Source: Protula sp. h YS-2021 (lineage: Eukaryota > Annelida > Polychaeta > Sabellida > Serpulidae). From it: a stretch of DNA of 64,000 nucleotides. A program made the translations under genes and the position numbers. Shown in pieces: positions 1-11,714 of the stretch. Under the pieces are notes generated by a model. It did no database searches. It was not told the origin of the DNA and saw only the letters and a program-made list of their open reading frames with translations. The stretch is taken from positions 47,139,257-47,203,256 of the forward strand of contig OX457031.1 in the NCBI GenBank assembly GCA_949752745.1, given 5' to 3'. Each line of letters starts with the position of its first letter. Positions within the stretch are counted from its first letter, which is position 1.

Positions 1-3000
1 AAACAAATAGTTTAGACAATACTGGAGTGTCACTAAATTGAGCAGACAAGCGATGTCAGAAAGAAGTATTACATCGGATAGAGTCAGTATTTGGCTGATC
101 TTCGAGGGCTTATGTTTTCTTACGGAGCAGCATTGGGAGTTTTCGCTTCGTAGCTTCTTGGCTGTATTTCTGAGGCGAAAAGGTTTGGATCTACTGGTTA
201 GAAAGCCACGAAACTGTTTATGCAGAATTATCACCACTTTGTTACATAAAATAACAGATATTTGGTGGTCAATTGCCCTTATTCTGTTTTGATGGTAGAT
301 AGTTAACAGGTAGTCAGCTGACCTTCCTTCGTTTTTTCTATACTACCTAATCCTTGTCTAAATCTTTCAAAATAGTTTAGAAATATACATAACAGTTAAT
401 GACTTATTGAGGAAATGCATATGACTACAAAAAAGGAAAAGTTGTCGAACAAACATGTTTTTAGAATTAAAAAGGTCCATGTAAGTTACTTGTATTTCAA
501 TTTTGACTTAGGACATTATTAAAAAGGGACTTAAAAGTATTAATTTCATCAGCTATTTGTGAAGTGTGAAGCCTTAATAAGACACTATATCTGAATTCTT
601 AAAACAAAATAACTTCAAGCACCGGTGGTTTCCTGCTTGAGAAACTACGAGTGACTTTATCTCGAATTTGTTTCTCTCCAGGAAACTATTTATGCGAGAA
701 GTTTTTCAGTATTAAACCTTAATTCCACTGAAATATTAAATGCGTGTATAATAGATTAATGTTTAACTTTGACCTTTTAAATTAAATCCAATTTGCAAGA
801 TTCCATATTTGGGTTGTCGCTATCGAGAGAAGACTGTACATGAGAGCGTCTGTGATGCAATCTCAATTTTGTATGCTGACGTAGTCTTTTTCTGCATTTC
901 AGTCACGTTTGTTAATCAGGCTCAATACCACGATAGGTCTCTACAATTGCGGATTGGAATTGTTTGCACGTTTTTAATTTGGAATTTTGGGAGATTCTGA
1001 ATACAGTCCACAAAATTTTCTTCTCCTGTAATGACGAACATCAGTTAAATTCAAGGAGACTACTAGGCTTGCGTATTTAGAACAAACCTTTATACTCATT
1101 ACTTTACTCTAAGTGGATGGACCAAACCAAATGGAACCATAATCATGATTTACCAAAAATAGTGCTTTACTTTCTTCCTTAAGGGAAAACTGTTTTTCGT
1201 TATTAACATTACGCTTATAAAATTCATATTACCAATTAATAAATTTTTAATTAATTAAGTAAATCAATTAAAACCTGCTTTTCTCAATTAGTAAAGTTTT
1301 GGAAATTTTTCTTTGTCTTAAAACCTGGGTTGCCAGAAACAGATTATTTTTTTTTAAAGAATACAGTTTAATTTCAAAAATAACTAAGAAGCTTTTCTAG
1401 AATGCTACCAGTTAGATACACTAGAGGATCCTCATGCGCTCATAGTAAAAATAAAATCTCCATTAAGAAAGTACATTATTGGAAAGAGTCATCAAAATGC
1501 AATGCATATGAACCAAAACGCTGAAAAGTATTACAAAACTACACAAACGTTAAAGAATAAATATTTGAACGATAGGTCCGTTTATACAGATTTTACTGAC
1601 GGGCCCAGGATGAGCACATGAGGGTCTCTAATGTATCTAACTGGTAGCACAGAATGCTAGATCAGTACTCAAGTTAATTATTAACGATGTGTTTATTTTA
1701 TAGGTTACGTTTAAATATTTAAAATTCAGTGCAAGGAGAAATCTAGCTATATAACGGGTGTTTTTTGATAACGGATAATTCTGTACATGAAGAGGTACAA
1801 AAGCTGCGATGTTTGGTCTGTTTGATAAACGAAGCTCGAACAAAAAGAGTTGGTTGCAAAGCCAGAAATGATGATGACCAGAAATAAAGAAATAACCACA
1901 TAAGTGTATACATAATTATAAACTGTAAACATATTGCATTTTGGCATTAAAGGGTTTTTGAGTTTGTGAATACCCAATACCGACACAGAATGAACGAACA
2001 AAAAGATTGATCACAGTCCTTAGTATGTTGCTTATGCAAATTTATGCAAATCTGATGGGGTTTCGTGGCTGAGAGTACTCATGCAAAAAAACAATGGGTG
2101 ACGTCACACCTATAGTTTAATAAGTATGAAGTCTGAGTGTGAAAAGTCTATGGGCCATTGTGTCATTACAAAATTTAATTCCAAAGACATGAGAATGGCA
2201 TACACCAGACAATGCCGAAAGCTGGCAGTTTTTGAATGTGGTATGTCTAAAATATCAGTAGTATGTTTAAAATACAGCAGTAAGTACATCATATTTATCC
2301 CAGTAATATTTTTATATTTACAAAATCGTTGGGTGTTCATTGAATAATTACCATTTTTGTCATGTTGGAATGTTTCTTTTAATCATTTGTTTATTAAATA
2401 AAATAGTAACAATGAAAAATAAATTTTCTTCTTCTTGGGACAGATCCTGAAAATCCTGAAAAATATACTACTGTTAGTTTATTAGGTATTCATAAAACTG
2501 TCGCTAAAATCTCCTTCACCCTCAAAGGGACTTTTATGGCCCTGTTTAGATATATTTAGTGATAAAAAAAGCATTTTGAATGGATTTCATCTACAGGGGA
2601 TATGATTCAGATCAAGTCGACGGGACCGGGCAAAATGGTTACCAACCGGTGTTCGTGCCATCTGGCACGTGATGCGATCACCCTCAGTTTTCTAACGCAC
2701 ATTATTGTAACATCTCAACCTGTTGCTTTTTAGCGATTTCTTATGTTACGATATGTTTTAGATTATTGGTTGTGTTAGTGGTGTCCGTAAATTTATCTCG
2801 ATTTTACAAAAACTATTTTAAAATTTTAATTTCAAACAAGCAATACTCAGCTTATTTCTACGCGTGTGTGCTTTTATTGTGGATCATGAAAATAACTTTT
2901 TACACGTCTAGAAATGCTGCTTCGGTCCACCAAAATTTTCAGTAACTGAAGACCAATCTCTTGGACGCATGCAGTGCGCGATATGAGAAACTCAGGACAC

Positions 3001-4600
3001 CAGTGTATCAAGGACTGTTTTCATTGGCCGTTAGAGTTTACATCAAGCACATGCCGTTGAAATTTAAACCTATCAAAAGATACTCTATTGCTCAAGCATA
3101 GTGAGAAAGTATTAGTGGGAGCATACTGTTGAATTTTTAGCGAATCTTTTTAATTGCTGTTCCTCACTAAAATTACTTCGTGCCAACCGATTATAAGATA
3201 AGACGACTTTTTGTGGGGGAGTAAATGGGAAAAAATATTGACACCAGCCATTTTACTTCGTACTGACTGATTTCATATTAAACCAATTTAGTATTAAATG
3301 ATACTCACTGTGTTAATTTTGCAACATTAAGTGTTTCTGGTAAAATGGTCAAAGTGAGTAAGACTTAATCTGAAATAAATCAATGATCATTAGCCTATGC
3401 CATGAAGTGTTTGCAATGGTATCATCGGTTTTATTTATTTATTATTATTTTTTTTATAATTTTATAGTTTTTAGTTTTTGAATTAAATGACCAAACAAAC
3501 ATGATGATCTCAGAAACAGCCATATCATAGCTATAACTTTAGAATAGCTAATAATTTATTTAAAAAAGAGCTATCATTAAATATTAATATTTGCATACAT
3601 GAACACGTCTAATCTACTAAGAGACGCCGTACGTTGTGCCCTGTGTCTTACCTCTTAAAGCTGTTTTTGTTAAAAATTTCTCCATGTTTTCAGCTAGTTC
3701 TTTAAGCATTTTGCACAATATGCATTTGTGATCTATTGTAGTTGTAGCATCAAGAAATATTGCAATTTAATTGAAGAACCTCTTTTTAAGTGTCAGACGT
3801 TGGTTAGATCTTTAAATCTGCTGCGTTTTGTTTCTGCACAAATGTTATGAAAGGTCACCTTCATTTTTTTAATTATTAAATTTTCTAATTGCAATTTAAT
3901 TAAACAACTAATTGCAATTATGTGTGAATTGCAGCGTAGTAACCATACCTTACTAAAAGGCTAGACTGACTGATGTTGAAATAATGTTTTTTCAATCTGG
4001 CTTTATTGAATTGATTATTTTGTGAGTATGGATGCTTTACTTGCGCGGCATGACAGCAATAAATTTTCGATATTTGACGTATTTAAGTTCTTACTTGGCC
4101 TCTTATTTTTTTCCAGATAAAACGTCATCACTGTAAAGAATAATGTAACACCAAGTTATGAGCCCCACCCCTATCCCCCAGTTTTCTTTCCGTATGGTAG
4201 ATGTTTCACTGAGGGATTACAACTGTATCAAACAATTGTACTATAAACACGTTCGTAATTCCAAATGTGGCAGATAGCATTAAGAACCCATTTAGTTGTC
4301 ATTTTTATTTAATTGCAATTGCAGAAGTTTATCTGAGAAGTCATAGAAAACGAGGTCACCCAGACCATTAGATAGGTGAGATCCACAAGACACGTTTTTA
4401 TTTAGAACATGCTCCGTTTATATAAACCCGGTCGTGTATAGAATCAACTACACTATTTTACAAAGGCAATTTCAACAACGAACTGAAGAAGACCAAAGCT
4501 GTTATTCGAGTGTTATTTACGTGTCAGAGGCGTTTCAAAGCGACAAGTCATATAGTCTTCAATTTGCTTTCTTTTTCTTTGATCAGTCAAACGAAACCAC
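1..4600. other. AT-rich region without a recognisable gene
   Basis: I see no coding exon, RNA gene or clear mobile element here. The open frames are short (at most 84 codons), overlap on both strands and match no family I know. The stretch may hold introns and the missing 3' exons of the minus-strand lectin-like gene at 4803-6805. I looked for the WND and EPN signatures of the second half of a C-type lectin domain on the minus strand and did not find them. Confidence 0.5.
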
Positions 4601-4802
4601 TTAGCTACAATTATTTTTTTTGACTATGTGTCGTAATTTTTACTAAATGTCGCTCGGCTTAATGTCACAGGGCGAAAAAGTCGCTGGGGTGAAAGCCTCT
4701 CGACTGAATGTCGGTGGGCATACATTCCTTCTGAGCATGCGCATATGAACATGAAATGACACAGTCTGTGTCTGTGTGTTGTGTGTACGAATGTATACTC
4801 AC

Positions 4803-6805
4803 TGTTGGCCCTTATCACGGAAGGTTTCGACAATAAAGGAGGTTTCCTGCTCGGAATGGATGCTCGCCAGTTCGCCGCCATGTACGCCACGACATGTGCT
4901 CACTGCGCATGCGCGGTTCACCGCCGATGTGTAGAATATGTAGGTCACTCTTCCTCCTTGCAGCACATGGTTGTTGCCTGTGTCACAAACAATCCAGGTA
5001 GAAGAGGCAATTTGTTGGGGTTCCACTCTCAGGATCATCCAAACTAAACCAGTTGAAAAACAATTCTACTCGTAGGAGCGCGTTTGAAGACTACAACGTC
5101 ATCCTGTGTTTCTTGTGGTCAAGTTTCACAACAGCATCCAAAACATAAAGATGTGCGTTACAAACACTAATTTCTGTGATACCGTTTAATATAAAAGTCC
5201 TAATATTACGTTTAATTTCGCACTTTTGTTGGTAAAAGCGTAATTCGCGTTTTCCACTTTTAGTAGGGATTCCATTTATTTATTATATTCACGCATGTGA
5301 TGCAACAAATTTTCTCGCTGCAGTTTGAGCAGTCCAAGTCAATCATTGATAAAGCAAAAAAAAAAAAAAAAAAAAAAGAGTAGAAAGTAGCGATGGCCCC
5401 CTAACCAATTATGTTCACCAGCTCCACCCAGGTAGTAGAGACGGTCTTGTGGGATAAGGTTCCCAAAGGTGGAGACCAACTACGCCCAGGTAGTAGAGAC
5501 AGTCTTGTGGGATAAAGTTCCCAAAGGTGGAGATCAACTACGCCCAGGTGGTAGGGACAGTCTTGTGGGATAAAGCTGCCAGAGATGGACACCAACTACG
5601 CCCAGGTTCTTAAAGTTAAGTTCCTAAAAGTGGAGAAGGCGATTCACGCTTTAGCTTGTAAAACACGTTTTGCGAAATAAAAGGCAAAAGCTTCGAAATT
5701 TGCTAATCCCCACTTCTAGATGGGACTCAAACTAGAGCACTGAGTAATAAATTATTACCATTTTAGTCGTAAAAGGGCTTAACAGCCTGGTCATAAAGTA
5801 TCTGTGAGTCGTCGTCTGCAGACGTAGTATTGAGGACTATAATAAACTAGAGCAGTGTGCATAGCCCACATATTCCCCACAGCCCCCCCCCCCCATCAGT
5901 TAAACACGGCCATCAATAGTCAATCAAGAGCTGAGATTTTCCAACTCCAGCTGGTCCATTTTCCTTGGACGAACCTGGCCCATTTACAATACCAATCTGT
6001 GTTTGTTCCCATAGAAGCTACATTCCAAGTTCATTAAAATCCTTGCAGGAGTTTTTAGGTTATCGTTTTAACAAGCTCTTAATGACAGACCGACCGACAG
6101 ACCGACAGACCGACACGCGGTCGATCGTATATATTCCCTGTGGGTAATAAAAAATGGTGTTGCGTGTTTTACTTCTCTGTCATATCACAACCGAGAGAAA
6201 TGACAAGCAGATTATAGGGCAAAAAAGAAACTACTTGTGCGAACCGTAATGGGGCAAAGTAATAAGGACCGAGAGCTGCTTTCTGAAACCATTTCTCTTC
6301 ACCCCAAGTACTGGGTGGAAGCCTTGCCTATAGCAAGCAAAAATAAAGACGTAAAAATATAAATATATAAATATAAATATATAAATATAAATATATAACA
6401 TGTAAAGCATAATTTCATTTGCTTAACATGGTGAAAAAAACCCAGTAATCTTAAGCATCACTCAATACATGTGCGATCACACGACTAAAGGACAAGGGCG
6501 AGAATGTCCCTTTGCATGAAATCAAGCACGACAGAGAATTAAGTAACTGTTTGTAAAACAAACATATTTTCGGATTGCAGTCTATCATTAATTATTTTCA
6601 TTATGACGTTGTCTGGCGTAAGCTGGTTCGATTGCATTACGTACAGAGCTACCTCGGGCTGTGGTGAGACCAGTTTGTGGGGAGGAGAAGTGAGGATGGG
6701 TGGGCGGGCCTTAAATATAAATAAAAAATTTGTATCTTACCAGGAGTGCATGCTTTAACCTGTAGAAAGGCCAATACCAATACAGCGACACGCAGCAAAG
6801 ACATC
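4803..6805 (-). CDS. Secreted C-type lectin-like protein, first two coding exons (partial gene)
   Basis: Two minus-strand exons join in phase. Exon A (6805-6741) follows an AG, starts at the ATG at 6804, and encodes a typical signal peptide (MSLLRVAVLVLAFLQVKA) followed by CTPG. It ends at a good donor (GTAAGATAC) in phase 1. Exon B (4977-4803) has a pyrimidine-rich acceptor ending in CAG, opens in matching phase, and ends at donor GTGAGTAT in phase 2. Exon B encodes the N-terminal half of a C-type lectin-like fold: the aromatic strand TYIFYTSA, then RACAVSTCRGVHGG and GELASIHSEQETSFI, which matches the family consensus of a Cys, GG-hydrophobic-A-S-I-x-S and E-x-x-F-I. The Ca2+/sugar-binding EPN-WND half is not visible, so sugar binding cannot be predicted. 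The rest presumably lies on further exons toward position 1 or outside the window. Joining the exons is my inference. Exon B is the stronger call. Confidence 0.68.
5410..5610. repeat. Short tandem repeat, about 58-bp unit, 3 copies
   Basis: A unit containing GTAGAGACAGTCTTGTGGGA, then AAAGGTGGAGA and CAACTACGCCCAGG, repeats about three times at a spacing of roughly 58-59 bp. It lies in the inferred intron of the lectin-like gene. The 64-codon minus-strand frame here (5595-5401) only reflects the repeat. Confidence 0.8.
5620..5690. repeat. Dispersed repeat containing AAAAGTGGAGAA
   Basis: A segment with AAAAGTGGAGAA, then TTTTA/GCTTGTAAA and ACGTTTTGCGAAATAAA recurs at 7381-7445. More weakly it recurs at 17465-17530, and in inverse orientation near 5230-5270. 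This indicates a short dispersed repeat family of unknown class. Confidence 0.5.
6090..6180. repeat. GACAGACCGACC simple repeat, possible tail of a dispersed element
   Basis: The imperfect tetra/octanucleotide run GACAGACCGACCGACAGACC is followed by a segment ending in TATATTCCCTGTGGGTAATA. Such runs often sit at the 3' end of short dispersed elements in invertebrate genomes. Assignment to a family is not possible from this sequence alone. Confidence 0.4.
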
Positions 6806-7678
6806 CTACAAAAAGAACATAAGTGGTCATCATCAACTGCGAGAAGACAGGAATGCATATCCGGAAATTGCTGACCCGACACAGGGGTCGTGCGGGCCCT
6901 CATGCTGGATAAGGTTGACCCTCCCATTCGCATGACGTCTCACAATGCCCCCCTCCCCTCCCCCTGCAACAGGATACTTTTGTAGCGTGATCTACGAGCG
7001 AGGGCGTTGTCAATGACATCATGCTCCGCTCCAACGAATTCAAGAGACTTGATGCCGCAGAGAGTCGTATACATTTAAATAATGGACTCTCAGAACAAAG
7101 GAAAGACGTCACAGGTGTAAACTAAGGGCACGTTTTCACCTGTCAGAAACACTTGACTCATCCCGCCAGGTCCATACTGCTGGTGCCACTAAAAAGGCGT
7201 CCAAACAGCCTGTGAAACGCTCAAGTGTTTTGGAGGCCCCGAGTCAAGTCTGATTAAGAATTCCGCTAGCCTCTGGCAGGCTAGCTGGTGAGTGGCGGGG
7301 GGGGGGGGGGGGGGGAGTATCCGCACTGCAATGGTCTTTTGCTATTTGCGTGATTTTTCAATATTTCAAGAGAAACCCGTCTAAAAGTGGAGAACGCGAA
7401 TTACACTTTTACTCGTAAAGAGCTCGTTTTACGAAATAAACGACAGAAAAAGGAAACTGTTTCGGAGCGAAGTTCTGAAAGGTGCAATACAGCGTACTAC
7501 TGTACCACATAGTACTACTATGATTTCCGTTCTATGAGTCCATTTATATAATTTGAGGGAAAAAAGTGTTTAGGGGTAAGATATGAAGGAATGTCGGACT
7601 TTGTTAAAAAAAGAGGTATTTTTCAAACTTGATACTCCACGTTCCAGGGCCCGTTATAGAAAGTCATGGACACGTCTT

Positions 7679-8280
7679 CCCAGCAAACATTAAGACGTCA
7701 GAATGACGTCGGGTCGACGTCGTGACCCGACGTTTCCGACGTCGTACTGACGTGCCGGTTTTGGTTGTATATGAAATGGAACCGACGTCGGGTTTTCAAC
7801 GTCAGAATGACGTCGGGTTCCGACCTAAATCCGAAGCCGGAATTAAGTCGGTTTTAGGTTGTATATGAAATTGAAACCGACGTCGGATTCCGACCTGAAA
7901 CTGACTAGAGTTATATAATTAATAGATAATTAATTATTCAACTGCTGTTGTGAAATACATACGAAAGCATTTTCCATGTAAATTTTTACAATCTAGGAAG
8001 AAAAATACCGACACGCCATCAAAATTCTAAAATTTTAATGTAAAAATTACGTTTTTTCTTCCTCTTTTTCAAAATGACTTCCATTTCCGGTGAGCGATAA
8101 TAATGTTCATCGCTTTTTGATCGTTTTTACAACGTCGGAATAACGTCAGAAAACCGACGTAGCCTCGACGTCGGAATAAAGTCGGGTTTTAGGGTAATAG
8201 GTCAGAATATGGTTGTGAAGTCGTCGCGACCAAAATACAACCTTTTTTCAACCAAAAAAAGACGTCGGTTGTTTGCTGGG
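7679..8280. mobile_element. MITE A copy 1, non-autonomous DNA transposon with CCCAGCAAAC termini
   Basis: The element begins CCCAGCAAAC and ends GTTTGCTGGG, which are perfect 10-bp terminal inverted repeats. It is flanked by TT on both sides (7677-7678 and 8281-8282), consistent with a 2-bp target duplication. The subterminal parts are full of GACGTC(GG) palindromes and the middle is AT-rich. There is no coding capacity. A second copy with only scattered differences starts at 15286. I do not recognise the superfamily; the 2-bp duplication narrows the options. Confidence 0.85.
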
Positions 8281-9339
8281 TTGTCATTATAGGTACGCGT
8301 TTAGTTCATCATAAGTTGCAGCACTCGCTCCACAATCTAGCTTAGCGACTGATGGGAGAGCGGGATGGGGGGGGGGGAGGCAGCTGATTACGGTAGTTTT
8401 AAAAGTCACAAACATGAAGCTGTTCCAAGCTGAGCTTTCACATACCTGTGTTACTTTAAGTCATATCTTTAAGTCATATATTAAGTCTTCAGAATCCAAA
8501 AATCATGAAGAGTTTTATCCCTAAGTCTTCGCGTAACGGAACAATCCGACCGACTTCAGTGCCACACTACTTAAACTGTACTGTGTGCGCTGTGTAGCAT
8601 GAAGGAATAAGATATCTGTGGTGTGTATGCGATGCTGTACACCACATGATTTAACGTGAAAGGCATGTGTGTATATAATACTTCCTTATTCGGAAGGTTA
8701 GGAAATGCCCTTATTTCGGGACTAGGATATCACTACCGCACACATATTAACGATTTGGGCTTAAAATACTATTATGGTATATCGCACACTGTATAGAGTT
8801 TAATACAAGAAAAAGCGAATCGCATCTACTGTTTATTAAATGATAAAGCTACGAGGGAGAGGAGATAGAAACGGTTAGAGTAGATCGTAATTGGTGACAA
8901 CAAAATGTTCAATTCTTACTAAACTTAATCAGCCAGATGCAAATTTGGCTACCTTTTATACTCAAATATTCCTTATTTTGCGATACTTGACAAATAAAAA
9001 TTGTTTTCAGCCACGGAAGATGGTCTTTTCAATTTCACCAATTTGGATCTACTGTAGCCATTCGTTCTCCTCTCCCTTGTACACGAACGGGAGGACTGAT
9101 CCGAAAAACCTTGGTGTGGGCAGTGCATAAGGCTAAGGGAGGCTAATGTACCAACTGGTTACCATCCAAACGCCGAGTGCGGTTCCAAAACACCCCCCCC
9201 CCCCCCCCACATATGATATCAAGTGGCCCCTTGGCATTTTCGAAACTGGTAGAGCAATGAGCAAAAAAAAAAAAAAAAAAAGCTAGACTGAATTTCGCTT
9301 CATGTGGCGAAATGGCTCCCACTTACAATGACAGAAGGC

Positions 9340-10060
9340 CAGAGATACAATCTACCTGGTCAAAAACAACCTTTTACCTTGGTCATGACCGAGGAGGTCA
9401 AGGTCATCGAAGAGCCTCTTAAATGGCGTCTTTTGGGTCCAAAGGATGGAAAATAAGTTGAAAATCGCGCTACCTCTAACCGTTTTCGAGATAATGGTCA
9501 ACTTGCGGTTTTTGCCCTTGACCATGTCCGAGGAGGTCGAGGTCGTCCAGGTATGTCTTCCATAATGATTCTAAGTCAAAAGGGTCGAAAATGAGTTCAA
9601 AATCGCCCTATCTCTAGTCGTTTTCGAGATATTTTCAATCTACGCTTTTGATACACAAAGGTGACATGACCTTGACCTTGACCCCGATTGTCGAGATTCA
9701 GAGTGCGAGGGTACTTCGTACTCAAACCGTACACGTGTTCAAACAAGGCTATGAGCACTATTTCTAGCCATTTTTCGTGATAAATAGGGGTTTTAAAAAT
9801 ATTTTTACCTCAATTTAGCCTTAATCTTGGAGGTCAAGGTAAAACAATTGTGAATTTCACGACCACTCATTACGCTCTATGCTGATGCCAAATGTCGTCT
9901 TCCTACGTTAAACCTTGCAGAAGTTTTCTGGAAACCACTCGGAGGCAAAACATATTTTGACCTCAATTTGACCTTAACATTGAAGGTCGAGGTAAAAAAA
10001 ATGGCAGATTTCACGACATCTCATCGTCCTCTTTATGTATGCCAAATTTCTTTATCCTGC
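9340..10060. repeat. Decayed dispersed repeat rich in GACCTTGACC/AGGTCAAGGTCA
   Basis: Successive blocks of about 120-200 bp carry GGTCATGACCGAGGAGGTCA, GACCATGTCCGAGGAGGTCG, TGACCTTGACCTTGACCCCG, GGAGGTCAAGGTAAA and GAAGGTCGAGGTAAA. They alternate with 'tgccaaatttc / cgttttcgagat' segments. This is the look of an old, internally repetitive dispersed element common in marine invertebrates. No open frame is meaningful. Confidence 0.6.
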
Positions 10061-10920
10061 GTCAACTAACGTGGGAGGGGTTTTCTGTAAACCTCCGAGG
10101 TGGAAAAATTAAAAACAAAAAAGAAACGAAAAAGAAATAAACACCCAGAATTCGTAGCAAAACATACCCATTTGCAAACTTTGTTTGCAAGAGGAATACA
10201 GCGGAATAAAACGGAGAAAGGGGTAAATTTGGGACCAGACTTAGAGCGCGCGGAGTGTCAGTTTCGTTTAAAAAGATAATTTTCAATTCAGTACTCCGCA
10301 TATCTCACAGAAATGGGAGCTCATTTTGAACTACACTCGGCATCCGACAGAAAAAGGGTAGGTGGAGGAACGAATCATAAATTGCGAACCAACACCTTGT
10401 GTCAACAAAAGTACCTGTCTAGTTTGGTTCTGTGGTGACAGCAGCTTGCATTCTGGCTGCGGCTCTACTCATGAGTATATAATTTGGTAAAAAACAAGTA
10501 CCTCAGGCTCAGTTTTATTATTACTTATTAATTTTGACACTCCGCGGGGTGGGGTTGCATTCTCAACCCCTTTTCTGATCCACAAAAACAGATATACCCC
10601 TTTCTTAGAGCGAGAAGATTCATATTAAATGCAGCAGTTTCCAAGGAAAACTGCTGAACCCTGGAACACAAAACTGGGCCATCTCGACAAAAAGAAACAT
10701 TTCTAACAACCCTGGTGCTGTCATAAATTGGGATGGACTACACAGATAAAAGCAGCCCGGAAATAACATTACTTAAGTTCCACTCCACCTGTGGATCTGT
10801 TTCCCGAGTTTCCACAATGCTGCTTTTCAAAAGTAACAAAAACGGGTTGTTGGAAGAGGAGGGGGCATTAGGAATCGAATTGTGTTATCGAACATAGGTT
10901 GTTCATTCTTCCCTAATTAA

Positions 10921-11447
10921 ACAAGAACTAGAACCTCATTTCGCTAGAGAAATGTTAAACACTTGACAAAAATTTAAACGCAAAAATACTTCCTTCAATG
11001 GGTTATTTCTTGAATAATATATTGCAAACAACACAGCTTGAATACGTCTTTTTAGCCGAGTAGTGTTTGGTTTTTGTTGACATAAGGCTTTATTGACTGA
11101 TCAGGCATACGCCGTGTTATCTATTTACGCAGTGAGAGCTCGCACAAAGCTGAGCAACTGTGTGTTCTGTGCTATGCATGAAATGCTCCGCATTTACTTG
11201 CAAAAATACACTCTTTTCACATGGCGCTTCAAAAAAGAAAACGAAAGCGAAGGCGAAAATAAAAAGTGTCATGCACACGTTCATATAAAGTTCTACTTAA
11301 GTCCCAAGTTTCGTGGCCCTAGGGCCCGTAGTGACAGTGGAGGAGATGACACAAGAAATTCGTTCACTATCAAGAAAAAAAAGATACCAACGGCTGCTCG
11401 CACATATTCAAAAACCCCTTGGAAGCCAAAGGCTTGTCAAGTGTTAA
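10921..11447. mobile_element. Repeat family D copy 1 (AACACTTGACAA...TTGTCAAGTGTT)
   Basis: Begins around GAACTAGAACCTCATTTCGC, followed by TTAAACACTTGACAA, and ends GCTTGTCAAGTGTTAA, so the ends carry an inverted repeat of about 12 bp. Near-identical copies lie at 44122-44540 and 44541-45140. The 144-codon plus-strand frame across it (11093-11527) is repeat-derived and shows no known domain. Confidence 0.65.
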
Positions 11448-11714
11448 TTAAATGCAATGACGGTATGGTTAATTATGACATCAGTCTCAATTGCTGCCGA
11501 CGTATTTTTGGGAATACATCAGCGTGAAAGACAATCATTCGGTAACAAGGTTGTTTTTGCAGCAAATGCAGCAAATTTCACACCTGCAAATCTTGAGTCG
11601 TACCCATAAAACCTGCTGTCGGGATTAGGTGGACCGTATTCCACTGTTAGTTCCCCTTCGAGGATTGACAGTCCAGGGCATGGATTTCTCCTCTTCTCTT
11701 AGAAAATGCCAATG

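Noticed and set aside
38..292. 84-codon frame at the left edge
   Set aside because: No recognisable domain, no splice context, and length compatible with chance.
11093..11527. 144-codon plus-strand frame
   Set aside because: It lies within repeat family D, whose other copies do not keep the frame, and shows no known domain.
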